A stretch of 64,000 nt of DNA from WHTK01 sp965197795 (GTDB lineage: Bacteria; Chloroflexota; Dehalococcoidia; DSTF01; WHTK01). The translations under genes were made by a program, and so were the position numbers. The notes under the pieces were generated by a model. It saw only the letters and a list, made by a program, of their open reading frames with translations. It ran no database searches and was not told the DNA's origin. Location of the stretch: assembly GCA_965197795.1 (NCBI GenBank), contig OZ240228.1, forward strand, positions 2,108,001-2,172,000, read 5' to 3'. Below, one piece after another: positions 25,891 through 33,667 of this stretch. Numbering within the stretch: position 1 is the stretch's first letter; each line of letters begins with the position of its first letter.

Positions 25891-26430
25891 TCAGCCGCCG
25901 TCGGCGCTACCCTCGCGTTGCGACTTGTCGAAGAACAGGAAGAAGCCGGCGAGGACGAACAGCCCGATGACGATCGAGGAGTCGGCCACGTTGAACTCCG
26001 GGTAACGCGGGAAGTCGACGAAGTCAGTGACGTGACCGAAGCGCAGGCGGTCGACCAGGTTGCCGGCCGCACCACCCAGCAGCAGCCCCATCGCGACGCG
26101 CAGCAGTCCGTGCTCCAGCGGCGGAAACAGGTAGTAGAAAACGATGGCGCCGATCGCTATGACGGCCGTGATCGTTAGAAACAGCCCCGCGTTCTGCAGG
26201 ATGCCGAACGCGGCGCCCGAGTTCGTGACGTGAGTGATCTTCACCAGCCATCCGTCCGAAGGCCACGATTCGCCCACGGCCAGCCAGTCGCGCACCAGAG
26301 CCTTCGTCAGCTGGTCGAATCCAAACACGAAGGCCGCGACGAGGAAGAAGGGCGCGCCCCGGCGAGCCTGCCTGACGAGGGCGGACGGCCATCGGGTGGC
26401 GCGATTCGGGGTCGCGTCGGTGGTCGACAT
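25891..26430 (-). CDS. lspA: Lipoprotein signal peptidase II
   Basis: Aspartyl membrane protease that removes signal peptides from prolipoproteins. From the ATG at 26430 the protein is 179 residues with four membrane segments. Family motifs: FGFDQLTKALV, TNSGAAFGILQ, LLGGAAGNLVDR (first catalytic Asp) and FNVADSSIVIG (second Asp). The open frame extends upstream, but that extension lacks family features. It serves the many lipoproteins in this window. It overlaps or abuts rluD, a common lspA-rluD pair. Confidence 0.95.
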   Translation of the reverse strand: MSTTDATPNRATRWPSALVRQARRGAPFFLVAAFVFGFDQLTKALVRDWLAVGESWPSDGWLVKITHVTNSGAAFGILQNAGLFLTITAVIAIGAIVFYYLFPPLEHGLLRVAMGLLLGGAAGNLVDRLRFGHVTDFVDFPRYPEFNVADSSIVIGLFVLAGFFLFFDKSQREGSADGG

Positions 26431-26512
26431 CGTCTCGATCTTAGCAAGTCGCGCGGCATGACCGTAAAATCGAGACTCGTTACGCTGGCCTCGATTTTGA
26501 TTTGGAGAGACC

Positions 26513-27139
26513 ATGAACATCTTTAGCCGACGCAAGGCCGACAAGGAGAAGTGGGGCGAACGCCTGCCAGCCGGGCAGTCCACCACCGACGGTTGGCCGA
26601 TCCTGCACTACGGCTCGATCCCGCTGATCGGAACGTCGGACTGGACGCTCGAGCTCGGTGGTGCGGTGGAAGCGCCGGTCCAACTGAGTTGGGACGAGTT
26701 CATGGCCCTGCGGCAGGTGACCCTGACCAACGACATTCACTGCGTTACGTCCTGGAGTAAGTTCGACAACACGTGGACCGGCGTCCCGGTACGCGAGGTG
26801 CTGAAGCTGGCCCAGCTCAAGCCCGAAACGACACACGTCATGGTGCACTCTTACGGCGGATATACGACCAACCTGGCTCTGGAAGACCTCGACCGCGAAG
26901 GGAATCTCTTCGCCCACACACACGGCGGGGAGCCGCTGACTCGCGAGCACGGCTGGCCGCTGCGCCTCGTGGTGCCACACCTCTATTTCTGGAAGTCGGC
27001 GAAGTGGGTTCGCGGGCTGAACTTCATGACGCGGGACCAGCCCGGCTTCTGGGAAACCTTCGGATATCACAACCGCGGCGACCCGTTCAAAGAGGAGCGC
27101 TACTCGTCGAACAGCGCCCGCGTTTCGGGTTTGCTATGA
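26513..27139 (+). CDS. Sulfite oxidase-like molybdopterin-dependent oxidoreductase
   Basis: 208 residues of the cytosolic sulfite-oxidase/YedY-type fold. The Mo-ligating Cys is C77 in NDIHCVTSWSKFDNTW; other motifs are GVPVREVL, HSYGGYTTNLALEDL, EHGWPLRLVVPHLYFWKSAK and GFWETFGYHNRGDP, all typical of this group. There is no twin-arginine signal, so it acts in the cytosol. The substrate is unknown. It is divergent from lspA. Confidence 0.9.
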   Translation: MNIFSRRKADKEKWGERLPAGQSTTDGWPILHYGSIPLIGTSDWTLELGGAVEAPVQLSWDEFMALRQVTLTNDIHCVTSWSKFDNTWTGVPVREVLKLAQLKPETTHVMVHSYGGYTTNLALEDLDREGNLFAHTHGGEPLTREHGWPLRLVVPHLYFWKSAKWVRGLNFMTRDQPGFWETFGYHNRGDPFKEERYSSNSARVSGLL

Positions 27140-27203
27140 TCGCCGCGAAATGTCTCGATTCGCCGCCCATACGGCCTGCTCCCGCACCGGCTAGCGCCCT
27201 TCA

Positions 27204-28457
27204 ATGAACATCCCGTTAGCGGTCTTCGTCCTCATCGTCTCCGTCATCGGATTCGCCATCGTTAACGCCGTCGAGATCGCGGTCGTCGCGGCGAACCGGA
27301 TTCGCGTCCACCATCTTGCCGAGGAAGGTAGCCGCGCCGCCCGTACCCTGGAAGGCCTGCACCGCGAGCAGGAGAAGTTCTTCGCCGCCATCGTCCTGAT
27401 GCAGAACATCCTCTCGGTGCTGGCCGCGACGATGGGCGCGCTGATCCTGGATGACCAGATCGGCGGCCTTCCTGCGATCCTGATCTCGATCTTCGGCGTG
27501 GCGCTGGCGCTGGCTTTGCTGGGAGAGATCACCCCAAAGATCCTGGCGTCCCACGCGCGTGAAGGCTTCGCCATCTTCGTTGCGATCCCGGCTCAAGCCC
27601 TGACAAGGGTCCTGGCGCCGATCGTTGCCGCGCTGAGCTTCCTGCCGAGCCTGATCTCGCGGCGGCTCTTCGGCGTACGGCTCGAGGCGGGGCCCGCTGT
27701 GACAGAGGCAGAGCTGCGCATGCTGATCGACATCAGCGCCGAGTCAGGCACGATGGAAGAGCACGAAGCCGATCTCCTGGAACGCGTCTTCCATTTCGGC
27801 GACCGCCAGGTCCACGAGGCCATGACGCCGCGCACCGAAGCCATCGGTATCGAAAAGCGCGCCAGCCTGGCCAACTTTTACGACGTCTACCGCGAGGCGC
27901 ATCATTCTCGCTTCCCGGTCTTCGACGAGAACCTCGACAGCGTGATCGGCATCCTCGTGATCAAGGACGTGCTCTCGAAGCTCGCGGCCGGCGAGATCGA
28001 CATGAACAGCCCCGTGGACTCGCTGGCACGCCAGGCGCTATTCGTTCCCGAGACCAAGCCTATTGGTGAGCTGTTCCGAGAGATGCAGGCGAGCGGTGAC
28101 CAGATGGCGATCGCCATCGACGAGTTCGGCGGCACCGCCGGCATCGTGACGCTGGAGCAGCTACTGGAAGAGATGGTCGGCCAGGTACGCGACGAGCTGT
28201 GGCCGGAAGAGGCCGAGATCACGACCATCGACGAGCGCACCAAGCAGGTGGACGGCGGCCTCGGCATCGAGGAGGCGCGCGAGGAGCTGGCGCTCAACAT
28301 TCCCGACGGAGACTACGACACCGTCGCCGGCTACGTCCTGAGCATGCTGGGCCACATCCCAAGGGTCGGTGAGACCGTGACGTTGGACGGCAATCGAATC
28401 GTCGTGGCGGAGATGTGCGGGTTGAAGATCGAGCAGTTGCGAGTAACCCAGGCGTGA
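27204..28457 (+). CDS. CNNM/CorC (HlyC-like) membrane protein with CBS pair
   Basis: 417 residues: a DUF21/CNNM membrane domain with about four helices (residues 1-150), a CBS pair (MTPRTEAIGIEKRASL; HSRFPVFDENLDSVIG; then FVPETKPIGELFREM and IDEFGGTAGIVTLE), and a C-terminal CorC_HlyC transporter-associated domain (VDGGLGIEEAREEL). Family members are linked to Mg/Co efflux and ion homeostasis. Its stop overlaps the next gene by 4 nt (GTGA), indicating an operon with the phosphatase-like gene. Confidence 0.93.
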   Translation: MNIPLAVFVLIVSVIGFAIVNAVEIAVVAANRIRVHHLAEEGSRAARTLEGLHREQEKFFAAIVLMQNILSVLAATMGALILDDQIGGLPAILISIFGVALALALLGEITPKILASHAREGFAIFVAIPAQALTRVLAPIVAALSFLPSLISRRLFGVRLEAGPAVTEAELRMLIDISAESGTMEEHEADLLERVFHFGDRQVHEAMTPRTEAIGIEKRASLANFYDVYREAHHSRFPVFDENLDSVIGILVIKDVLSKLAAGEIDMNSPVDSLARQALFVPETKPIGELFREMQASGDQMAIAIDEFGGTAGIVTLEQLLEEMVGQVRDELWPEEAEITTIDERTKQVDGGLGIEEAREELALNIPDGDYDTVAGYVLSMLGHIPRVGETVTLDGNRIVVAEMCGLKIEQLRVTQA

Positions 28458-28957
28458 AGTTCGTCCTCGTCGTGCACGGCGATTCGGTCGCCGGCCAGAA
28501 CGGCTCCACCTTGAGCGAAACGGGCCGTCGTCAGGCAGAAGCTGTCGGCGTGGAGCTTGGCGCCCGCTCAGCGGCCGTTTTCAGCAGTCCGGCCGCGGCC
28601 GCACTTGAGATGGCAAGCGTCATCGCTGGCGCGCTCGGCGTCGACACTCCGGCGGTTCGAGGGGAGCTGGAGTGCCCAGACGAGAGCAGCTCCCTCGAGT
28701 CCGTTCAGGAGGACATGTGGTCGATCATCGACGCCGCAAAGGCCGAGCTCGAGGCCGACGCGACGCTGGTCCTGGTCACGCACGAGGTCAACGTCCGGCT
28801 GCTGGTCTGCCGCGCCCTGTCGATGCCGCTCGCCGAGAAGGGCCGCTTCGCGCTCGAACCGGGCTCGATGACCACGATCGAGTGGCGCACCCAGCCCCGC
28901 GAACGCCTGCTCGTCGCCTCGCTGAACGAGGTGTGTCACCTGGAGACGCCGGCTTAG
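28454..28957 (+). CDS. Histidine-phosphatase-superfamily protein, degenerate active site
   Basis: 167 residues from a GTG overlapping the previous stop. The fold signature is present: KFVLVVHGDS at the N-terminus, LSETGRRQAEAVG, VFSSPAAAA and LVTHEVNVRLL. The first catalytic His and the second (VTH) remain. The Arg of the RHG motif is replaced by Val (VVHG), and the Arg normally in SSPxxRA is missing. The phosphate pocket is therefore depleted, and it may bind rather than hydrolyse. Coupled translation with the CorC-like gene. Confidence 0.75.
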   Translation: MKFVLVVHGDSVAGQNGSTLSETGRRQAEAVGVELGARSAAVFSSPAAAALEMASVIAGALGVDTPAVRGELECPDESSSLESVQEDMWSIIDAAKAELEADATLVLVTHEVNVRLLVCRALSMPLAEKGRFALEPGSMTTIEWRTQPRERLLVASLNEVCHLETPA

Positions 28958-28961
28958 ACTC

Positions 28962-29324
28962 CTATCGCCGGTCGAGGTGCGCCAGCAGCTGCTTCGGCGC
29001 CACGGCACAGTAGGCATCCTCGACGATCAGTTCAACCGCGTCCCATTCGACGTCCACGTCGAGGTACACGCCAAGCCAGCCGCGGTGGCCCACATAGGGC
29101 GGCACGAAGTAGCGCTGCGGTTCCGCACCTACCAGCACGTCCTGCCCGCCCTCGGACGCGGCGCACCAGAACGCGGGACGGCCGCCATGGTGGTGGCCGG
29201 CAAAGCTGACGAACGTCTTCTTGCCACGGATGAACCAGGACGGCTCGCCGTGAGAGAGACGCTCCGTGACTTCCGGATTCGAGAGACAGAGCGCGCGCAG
29301 GCGGCCAAGGGGATCGTCGGTCAT
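28962..29324 (-). CDS. MmcQ/YjbR-family protein
   Basis: 120 residues starting MTDDPLGRLRALCLSNPEVT. The family signature of small CyaY-like (YjbR) proteins is present: SHGEPSWFIRGKKTFVSFAG, FVPPYVGHRGWLGVYLD and an ELIVEDAYCAVAPKQL end. DNA binding is suggested for the family but its function is unclear. The ATG at 29324 is chosen by family alignment. A copy of the first ~22 codons lies at 30753-30815 beside tRNA-Ser. Confidence 0.85.
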   Translation of the reverse strand: MTDDPLGRLRALCLSNPEVTERLSHGEPSWFIRGKKTFVSFAGHHHGGRPAFWCAASEGGQDVLVGAEPQRYFVPPYVGHRGWLGVYLDVDVEWDAVELIVEDAYCAVAPKQLLAHLDRR

Positions 29325-29374
29325 GATGCGCGTCTCAGGCGGTGTGGCTCGGCTAGCTTCCGGGTTGGAGTCAA

Positions 29375-29692
29375 CTAGAGGAGAGTTCCCGCAGGAGTCA
29401 TGACCAGGTCCTGCCGCACAGGATGAAAGGCGCTCCACTCACCATCATCGATGTCGGCCAGAACACGGATGTTGCCGTCCGGCTTGTCGTCCCACATCGC
29501 CTGGATTTCGAGCTGATAGTTTTTGCCCTCGGGGGTCGTGACTTCGAAGGCATCTACTTCCCCAATCCGGGCTCGAAGTGCTTCGTACGTCAGAGCCCGA
29601 TAGGCCTCGAGCTGCTGTTCGAGGACCACCCCTGCCTCTTCTCTGTCCATTCTGAATCGATAGTCTACAGACGGTAGCACCGTTCCCACCAT
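29375..29692 (-). CDS. Hypothetical protein
   Basis: 105 residues, with a possible second start at the Met of MDREEAGVVLEQQLEAYRAL. It has an N-terminal helix with LTYEALRARIG and a beta-rich part (FEVTTPEGKNYQLEIQAMW, then DGNIRVLADIDDG), ending VMTPAGTLL. The pattern resembles a small widespread alpha-plus-beta family of unknown role; I cannot name it. It is on the same strand as, and 50 bp upstream of, the MmcQ-like gene. Confidence 0.65.
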   Translation of the reverse strand: MVGTVLPSVDYRFRMDREEAGVVLEQQLEAYRALTYEALRARIGEVDAFEVTTPEGKNYQLEIQAMWDDKPDGNIRVLADIDDGEWSAFHPVRQDLVMTPAGTLL

Positions 29693-29765
29693 CCTTTGAT
29701 GGTGTCCATAGAGAACAGCCTGCTTAGTCGAATCGTACTGATACGGCGGTGCTGCAGGCTCGGAG

Positions 29766-29793
29766 TGGCGGAGGGGAGGGATTCGAATACCCG
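29766..29793 (-). repeat. Copied tRNA-Ser 3' end (att remnant)
   Basis: TGGCGGAGGGG, then AGGGATTCGAA and CCCG repeat the 3' end of the tRNA-Ser(UGA) gene at 30823-30850 with one deleted G and two or three mismatches in the T-arm. It has the same orientation as the intact tRNA, as expected for an integration direct repeat that has drifted. Confidence 0.7.
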
Positions 29794-29841
29794 CGTCTCG
29801 TATCGGTTTAAGAAGGCATTCACGTTATTTCCACATTCACG

Positions 29842-30045
29842 TTATTTCCAATTGTAGCGGATACGCAGAAGCGCCCATCCCATTCCACTGAGACCGCAGA
29901 GTATAATTCCTATATAGCAAGCTCTCGTTCCCGCCGCGGGATAGCCGCTCTCTCGCAGTCCTTCTTTTCGACACCGCTTCCACTCCGCGAAGAAGCCGGC
30001 ACGGGTCCAGACGAAGGCGGTTCCGAGACTCACAACGCTCAGCAA
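29842..30045 (-). CDS. Small putative membrane protein
   Basis: 67 residues with a hydrophobic N-terminal stretch (MLSVVSLGTAFVWTRAGFF) and a second one near the C-terminus (YIGIILCGLSGMGWALL). No family is recognised and no strong RBS is seen. It overlaps a forward open frame that leads into the next gene, so only one of the two is likely to be expressed. Confidence 0.3.
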   Translation of the reverse strand: MLSVVSLGTAFVWTRAGFFAEWKRCRKEGLRESGYPAAGTRACYIGIILCGLSGMGWALLRIRYNWK

Positions 30046-30183
30046 GTCACGCAGGACGCGGGCCGACCATACCTAGACGTTGGTGACGTAGGTGGCGCAG
30101 ACGGAGCACCACCGGCACCGCCAACGACCGGAGAAGATGGCGGCATACGGCTCACGCCGGAGCCGGTCGAGATTCGCCTCAAT

Positions 30184-30588
30184 GTGCCAGAGCCGGCGAT
30201 TCGTAGAGGAGCGCCAGCAGGCGCGTCTCGGGATTCAGGCGGTCTGAGGGCCATTCAGACAAAGCTCATCGGCCAGATTGATGACCATGTTTCGCTTCTC
30301 GAAGAGGTGCTCGCCATTGAGAGCGACTTGCTTGAAGACCAGAAGTTTATTCTCCGACTCATTCGAGACCAGTTGCTTAACGCCCGCTTCCTTGTGTCTG
30401 TTGATTGGACGAACCTCGACGCTGCAGCCAGAGCGTCCTTCGAAAGAGAACTTCGGCGTGTCAAGAAGACCGTCGAAGAAGAAGTCCCGACCTGGTATGA
30501 GAGAAATCAAGGAAACGTGGGCGTAGGGGCATCCGTCATTTCACTCGGCCTTGCAATCGGAAGCAGCATATCGCTGCTTCTCGCGTAG
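30184..30588 (+). CDS. Small tail-anchored coiled-coil protein
   Basis: 134 residues from GTG. Residues ~25-105 are strongly helical and charged (QTKLIGQIDDHVSLLEEVLA, FERELRRVKKTVEEEV). The last ~20 residues (VGVGASVISLGLAIGSSISL) form a C-terminal membrane segment. The same frame stays open back to 29812 with protein-like text (TPEPVEIRLNVPEPA), but no standard start lies there, so the 5' end may be truncated. Cargo of the tRNA-Ser island; function unknown. Confidence 0.5.
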   Translation: MPEPAIRRGAPAGASRDSGGLRAIQTKLIGQIDDHVSLLEEVLAIESDLLEDQKFILRLIRDQLLNARFLVSVDWTNLDAAARASFERELRRVKKTVEEEVPTWYERNQGNVGVGASVISLGLAIGSSISLLLA

Positions 30589-30650
30589 GTGCTGAGCCGC
30601 CGATAAATCTGCGCGCTCGCTTGAAGAGCCCTCGCTGCAAGACGTAGTTG

Positions 30651-30815
30651 TCACTTCGCCACGCCGAACGTAGCGTCTATCGTCGACGCAAGCTCTTTGT
30701 TCCGGTTCGGCAGGGCGTGAGAGTAGAAGTCCAACGTCGTGCTCGTGATACGCTCTGTGACTTCGGTGTAGGTGAGGCAGAGGGCGCGCAGGCGGTCGAG
30801 AGGATCGTCAGTCAT
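30651..30815 (-). pseudogene. Fusion of MmcQ 5' copy to integrase C-terminal remnant
   Basis: The first ~22 codons (MTDDPLDRLRALCLTYTEVT) copy the start of the MmcQ-like gene at 29324. The frame then continues without break into STTLDFYSHALPNRNKELA and ASTIDATFG. This is a tyrosine-integrase C-terminus with its nucleophilic Tyr in the DFYSH context (compare LDLYSHVTP in the 40-kb integrase). The segment starts 8 nt from the tRNA-Ser 3' end. It looks like a recombination junction, not a functional gene. Confidence 0.65.
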
Positions 30816-30822
30816 GTCGCAA

Positions 30823-30912
30823 TGGCGGAGGGGGAGGGATTCGAACCCCCGGTGGAGTTGCCCCCACAATGGTTTTCAAGACCATCGCATTAAACCGCTC
30901 TGCCACCCCTCC
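30823..30912 (-). tRNA. tRNA-Ser (UGA)
   Basis: Reverse-strand class II tRNA: acceptor GGAGGGG / CCCCTCC, D-arm GCAGAGCGGTTTAATGC, anticodon loop CUUGAAA (UGA), long variable arm (GTGGGGGCAACTCCAC), T-arm GGGGGTTCGAATCCCTC and an encoded CCA. Confidence 0.93.
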
Positions 30913-30951
30913 GCAAGCAGTATAGCGAAGGGTTTGTTGGGCGCCGGAGGG

Positions 30952-31884
30952 CTACGCCATCACGTTGACGGTCGGGGTCACCTGCTCTACGAGCATGCGG
31001 CTCTGCTGCATCATCTCCTCGTCCGACTCGGCGATCGGCCGCGCGACGAACTTCGAAATGCCCGCTTCGCGCAGCCGCGTGACGAGGTCGATGATCGCCT
31101 CGGCGTCGCCAATCGCCATGAAGTCACGCGGATCTGAGCTCGCGCCGGGACGTGCGCGATACGCCTGGACGCTGCGCTGCACCACGGGCTCCTCCCAGCT
31201 ACCGAAGCGGAAGCTGAAGCCGGCGCCGTAGTGGTCCTCGTCGATCGGCCAGCCCAGCTCGGCGGATCGCACCCGAATCGTGGCGACGACGCGCGCGATC
31301 TGCTCCGGGCCCTGCGCCGCGCCGGCCAGCCAGCCGTTGCCGTAACGCGCCGTCCGTTCGATCGCCGCCTCTGAGCTGCCGCCGATCCACAACGGCAGCG
31401 GCTGCTGCTTCGGCTTCGGCGCGATGGTCACGTCCTCGTAGTGGTAATACTTGCCGTCGAAGCTGACGTGGTCTTCGGTCCAGAGGCGGTTGAGCAGCGT
31501 CAGCATTTCGTTGGAGCGCGCGCCGCGCCCTTTCGTCTCGGCGCCCAGCGCCTTCCACTCCGGCGCCGCGTCGTTGCCGACGCCGAACATCGGCAGCAAG
31601 CGTCCGTCGCTGAGATAATCGATCGTCGCGCACTCCTTGGCCAGCACCAGCGGATCGCGCAGCGGCAGCACGGTTGCGTTCATGCCGAACTTGACCTGGC
31701 TGGTGCGGCCCGTGATCGCTGCGAGCGTCGTTAGCGGCTCGAGGAAGGTCTGCGCAGAGACCAGCCGCTCGCTGAGCCAGACCGAATCGACACCCCACTC
31801 CTCACAAGCGTCGACCCAACGCCAGAAGGCCGCGGCGTCGGAGAATGGGAAGGCGCCGAATCCAAGGCCGATGCGTACGCTCAT
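30952..31884 (-). CDS. LLM class F420-dependent oxidoreductase (luciferase-like)
   Basis: 310-residue bacterial-luciferase-type TIM barrel. Motifs include DSVWLSERLVSAQTFLEPLT, FGMNATVLPLRDPLVLAKE, YLSDGRLLPMFGVGND (with the usual SDGR-x4-GVG) and PLWIGGSSEAAIERTARYG. Members use F420 or FMN. F420 use is inferred from the style of the sequence. The substrate is unknown and no partner gene is adjacent; such paralogues are numerous in SAR202-type Chloroflexota. Confidence 0.9.
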   Translation of the reverse strand: MSVRIGLGFGAFPFSDAAAFWRWVDACEEWGVDSVWLSERLVSAQTFLEPLTTLAAITGRTSQVKFGMNATVLPLRDPLVLAKECATIDYLSDGRLLPMFGVGNDAAPEWKALGAETKGRGARSNEMLTLLNRLWTEDHVSFDGKYYHYEDVTIAPKPKQQPLPLWIGGSSEAAIERTARYGNGWLAGAAQGPEQIARVVATIRVRSAELGWPIDEDHYGAGFSFRFGSWEEPVVQRSVQAYRARPGASSDPRDFMAIGDAEAIIDLVTRLREAGISKFVARPIAESDEEMMQQSRMLVEQVTPTVNVMA

Positions 31885-31913
31885 GCCCGAAGCTTAGCAG
31901 AGCCGACGGAACC

Positions 31914-32384
31914 TCAGGCAGGCGAGAGCGGGCGCGCCAGCAGCAGCGTTATTCCGATCGCCAGGACCCCCGCGACCAGGCCCGCCGTCGCCAGGACGAT
32001 CATGCTTCCGGAGTAGTAGCCCGCCAGCAGCCCTATGGCCACCGCCTCCAGGCACGCGCTCACCATCAACACCCAAAACCGCGGCCCGGGCGTCTTCTCG
32101 ACGGCGTCGGAGGACGCATCCTCCTCGTGGGAAGGATCATCCTTCTGGCCCACGCGTTCGTGCTCCGGCGGGGCAGAACCGCGGGAGAGTCTGCGGCCCA
32201 TCCGCTCGATCGAGCCGACGATAGGGACGCCAAGACCGGCGGCAAGGAATCCCGAGAGCAACCAGGTATCGTCGAGGCTGCCGCTCACGTAGAGCGCCGC
32301 CCAGGCGAGCCCAACACCCGCCAACAGGCCCGCGTTAGCCAACCTGGCGCTGAAGGCCGGCTCGGAGTCCATCCCACCTCGCAT
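31914..32384 (-). CDS. Four-helix membrane protein of unknown function
   Basis: 156 residues with two pairs of hydrophobic segments (about 18-36, 42-58, 104-124 and 128-150). A charged loop in the middle (SRGSAPPEHERVGQKDD) would lie on one side of the membrane. The sequence is not recognised beyond this. It is divergent from the riboswitch-controlled thi operon, with ~65 bp between its start and the riboswitch. Confidence 0.65.
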   Translation of the reverse strand: MRGGMDSEPAFSARLANAGLLAGVGLAWAALYVSGSLDDTWLLSGFLAAGLGVPIVGSIERMGRRLSRGSAPPEHERVGQKDDPSHEEDASSDAVEKTPGPRFWVLMVSACLEAVAIGLLAGYYSGSMIVLATAGLVAGVLAIGITLLLARPLSPA

Positions 32385-32449
32385 GAGTAGTATCGGCCGG
32401 CCGGCGATGCGTATTTACGAGACCCAAGGCGTGCTATGCTGGCGTTGCT

Positions 32450-32534
32450 ACGCACGGGGTGGTCCTCCGGAGACACGGATGGCCTGAGATCAAACCCGTC
32501 GAACCTGATCCGGGTAATACCGGCGGAGGAAGGC
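32450..32534 (+). promoter_or_regulatory. TPP riboswitch (THI element)
   Basis: The conserved THI-box core is present in order: ACGGGGTG, the CTGAGA of the pyrimidine-binding bulge, AACCCGTCGAACCTGATC, CGGGTAATACCGGC and GGAGGAAGG. It ends about 60 nt before the thiY-like start, so it should reduce expression of the importer when thiamine pyrophosphate is abundant. A possible -10 box (TATGCT) lies just upstream at 32435. Confidence 0.95.
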
Positions 32535-32595
32535 GCGTGGTACCGCAGTCCAGCCTGCGTACACCTTCTTTCCGCACGCTACACCCGGTTGAGGA

Positions 32596-33654
32596 ATGCG
32601 TAGCGGGGGAATTGTGCACACATCGAAAACAGGCCGACTACTGATTCTTGGAGCGCTACTAGCAGTCCTAGCGCTCGTCATCGCCTGCGGCGACGACGAT
32701 GACGGCGGCGGAAGCAGCAACGACGGACCAACTACGATTACGGTCCAGTTCGACTGGACGCCAAACACGAACCACATCGGTATCTACCTGGCGCAGGCCA
32801 AGGGCTGGTACGAAGAAGCGAACCTCACCGTCGACATCCTGCCCTTCGTCGATGCCAGCCCCGACACGCTGGTCGCAAACGGCAACGCCGACATTGGCAT
32901 CAGCTTCCCGGCCAACGTGATCTACTCGCGAGCCGCCGGGCTCGACCTGGTCAGCGTCGCCGCTGTCCTGCAGAGCAACCCGACCGAGCTCGCCGTCCTC
33001 GGGTCGAGCGATATCCGGAGCCCCAAAGACTTCGACGGCCGCACTTACGCCGGATTCGGATTGCCCTACGAGGAGCCTCAGATCCGCACGGTCGTGGTGC
33101 AGGACGGTGGCGTTGGCGAATTCGACGTCGCCACGTTGAACACGTTCGCCTACGAAGCCCTGTATAACGGCGACGCCGACTTCACGGAAATCTTCACGAC
33201 CTGGGAAGGCATCGATGCGAAGCTGCGCGGAATCGACCTGCGCACCTTCCGCTACGACGATTTCGGGATGCCCGATTTCCACGGAGTCGTGCTGGTGGCG
33301 AGCTCGGATGCCCTGAGCGGTGACAAAGCAGCGGCGATTCGCCGATTCCTGGAAGTGACGCAGCGCGCCTACGAGTTCGCCGCTGATAACCCGGACGTCG
33401 CATCGCAGGAGTTCATGGATCACCTGCCGGATACCTTCCCGGAACCTGATCTGGTTATCCAATCGACGCAGCAGCTTTCGTCCTACTTCGTACAGCGCGG
33501 CGAGCGTTGGGGCGTTCAGGACGCCGGCAGCTGGAACGCGTATGCAGCATGGTTCGTCGAGCAGGGCCTCGTCATAGACGGTGAGGACAACGTCGTCGAG
33601 AACCTGGCCGACCTCGGAACGCTGTTCAGCAACGAGCTGCTGACGGAGGGCTAG
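32596..33654 (+). CDS. thiY: ABC transporter substrate-binding lipoprotein, thiamine precursor (ThiY-like)
   Basis: 352 residues. A signal peptide ends in lipobox VIACG (Cys31), so it is lipid-anchored outside the membrane. The mature protein is an NMT1/THI5-like solute-binding domain: VQFDWTPNTNHIGIYLAQAK, DILPFVDASPDTLVANGNAD and LAVLGSSDIRSPKDFDGRTY. Family precedent is binding of formylaminopyrimidine or HMP. The TPP riboswitch directly upstream supports a thiamine-related ligand. A GTG at 32617 (MHTSKTG...) is an alternative start. Confidence 0.9.
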   Translation: MRSGGIVHTSKTGRLLILGALLAVLALVIACGDDDDGGGSSNDGPTTITVQFDWTPNTNHIGIYLAQAKGWYEEANLTVDILPFVDASPDTLVANGNADIGISFPANVIYSRAAGLDLVSVAAVLQSNPTELAVLGSSDIRSPKDFDGRTYAGFGLPYEEPQIRTVVVQDGGVGEFDVATLNTFAYEALYNGDADFTEIFTTWEGIDAKLRGIDLRTFRYDDFGMPDFHGVVLVASSDALSGDKAAAIRRFLEVTQRAYEFAADNPDVASQEFMDHLPDTFPEPDLVIQSTQQLSSYFVQRGERWGVQDAGSWNAYAAWFVEQGLVIDGEDNVVENLADLGTLFSNELLTEG

Positions 33655-33667
33655 CACGAAGGCTTCC

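Larger units (their letters stand above)
29766..30822. mobile_element. Mini-island at tRNA-Ser(UGA)
   Basis: About 1.05 kb between a drifted copy of the tRNA-Ser 3' end and the intact tRNA. It contains an integrase C-terminal remnant next to the tRNA, a small coiled-coil/tail-anchored protein and a tandem repeat (TTCACGTTATTTCCA, twice at 29818-29849). The structure matches a tRNA-targeted tyrosine-recombinase element that lost nearly everything. Confidence 0.6.
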
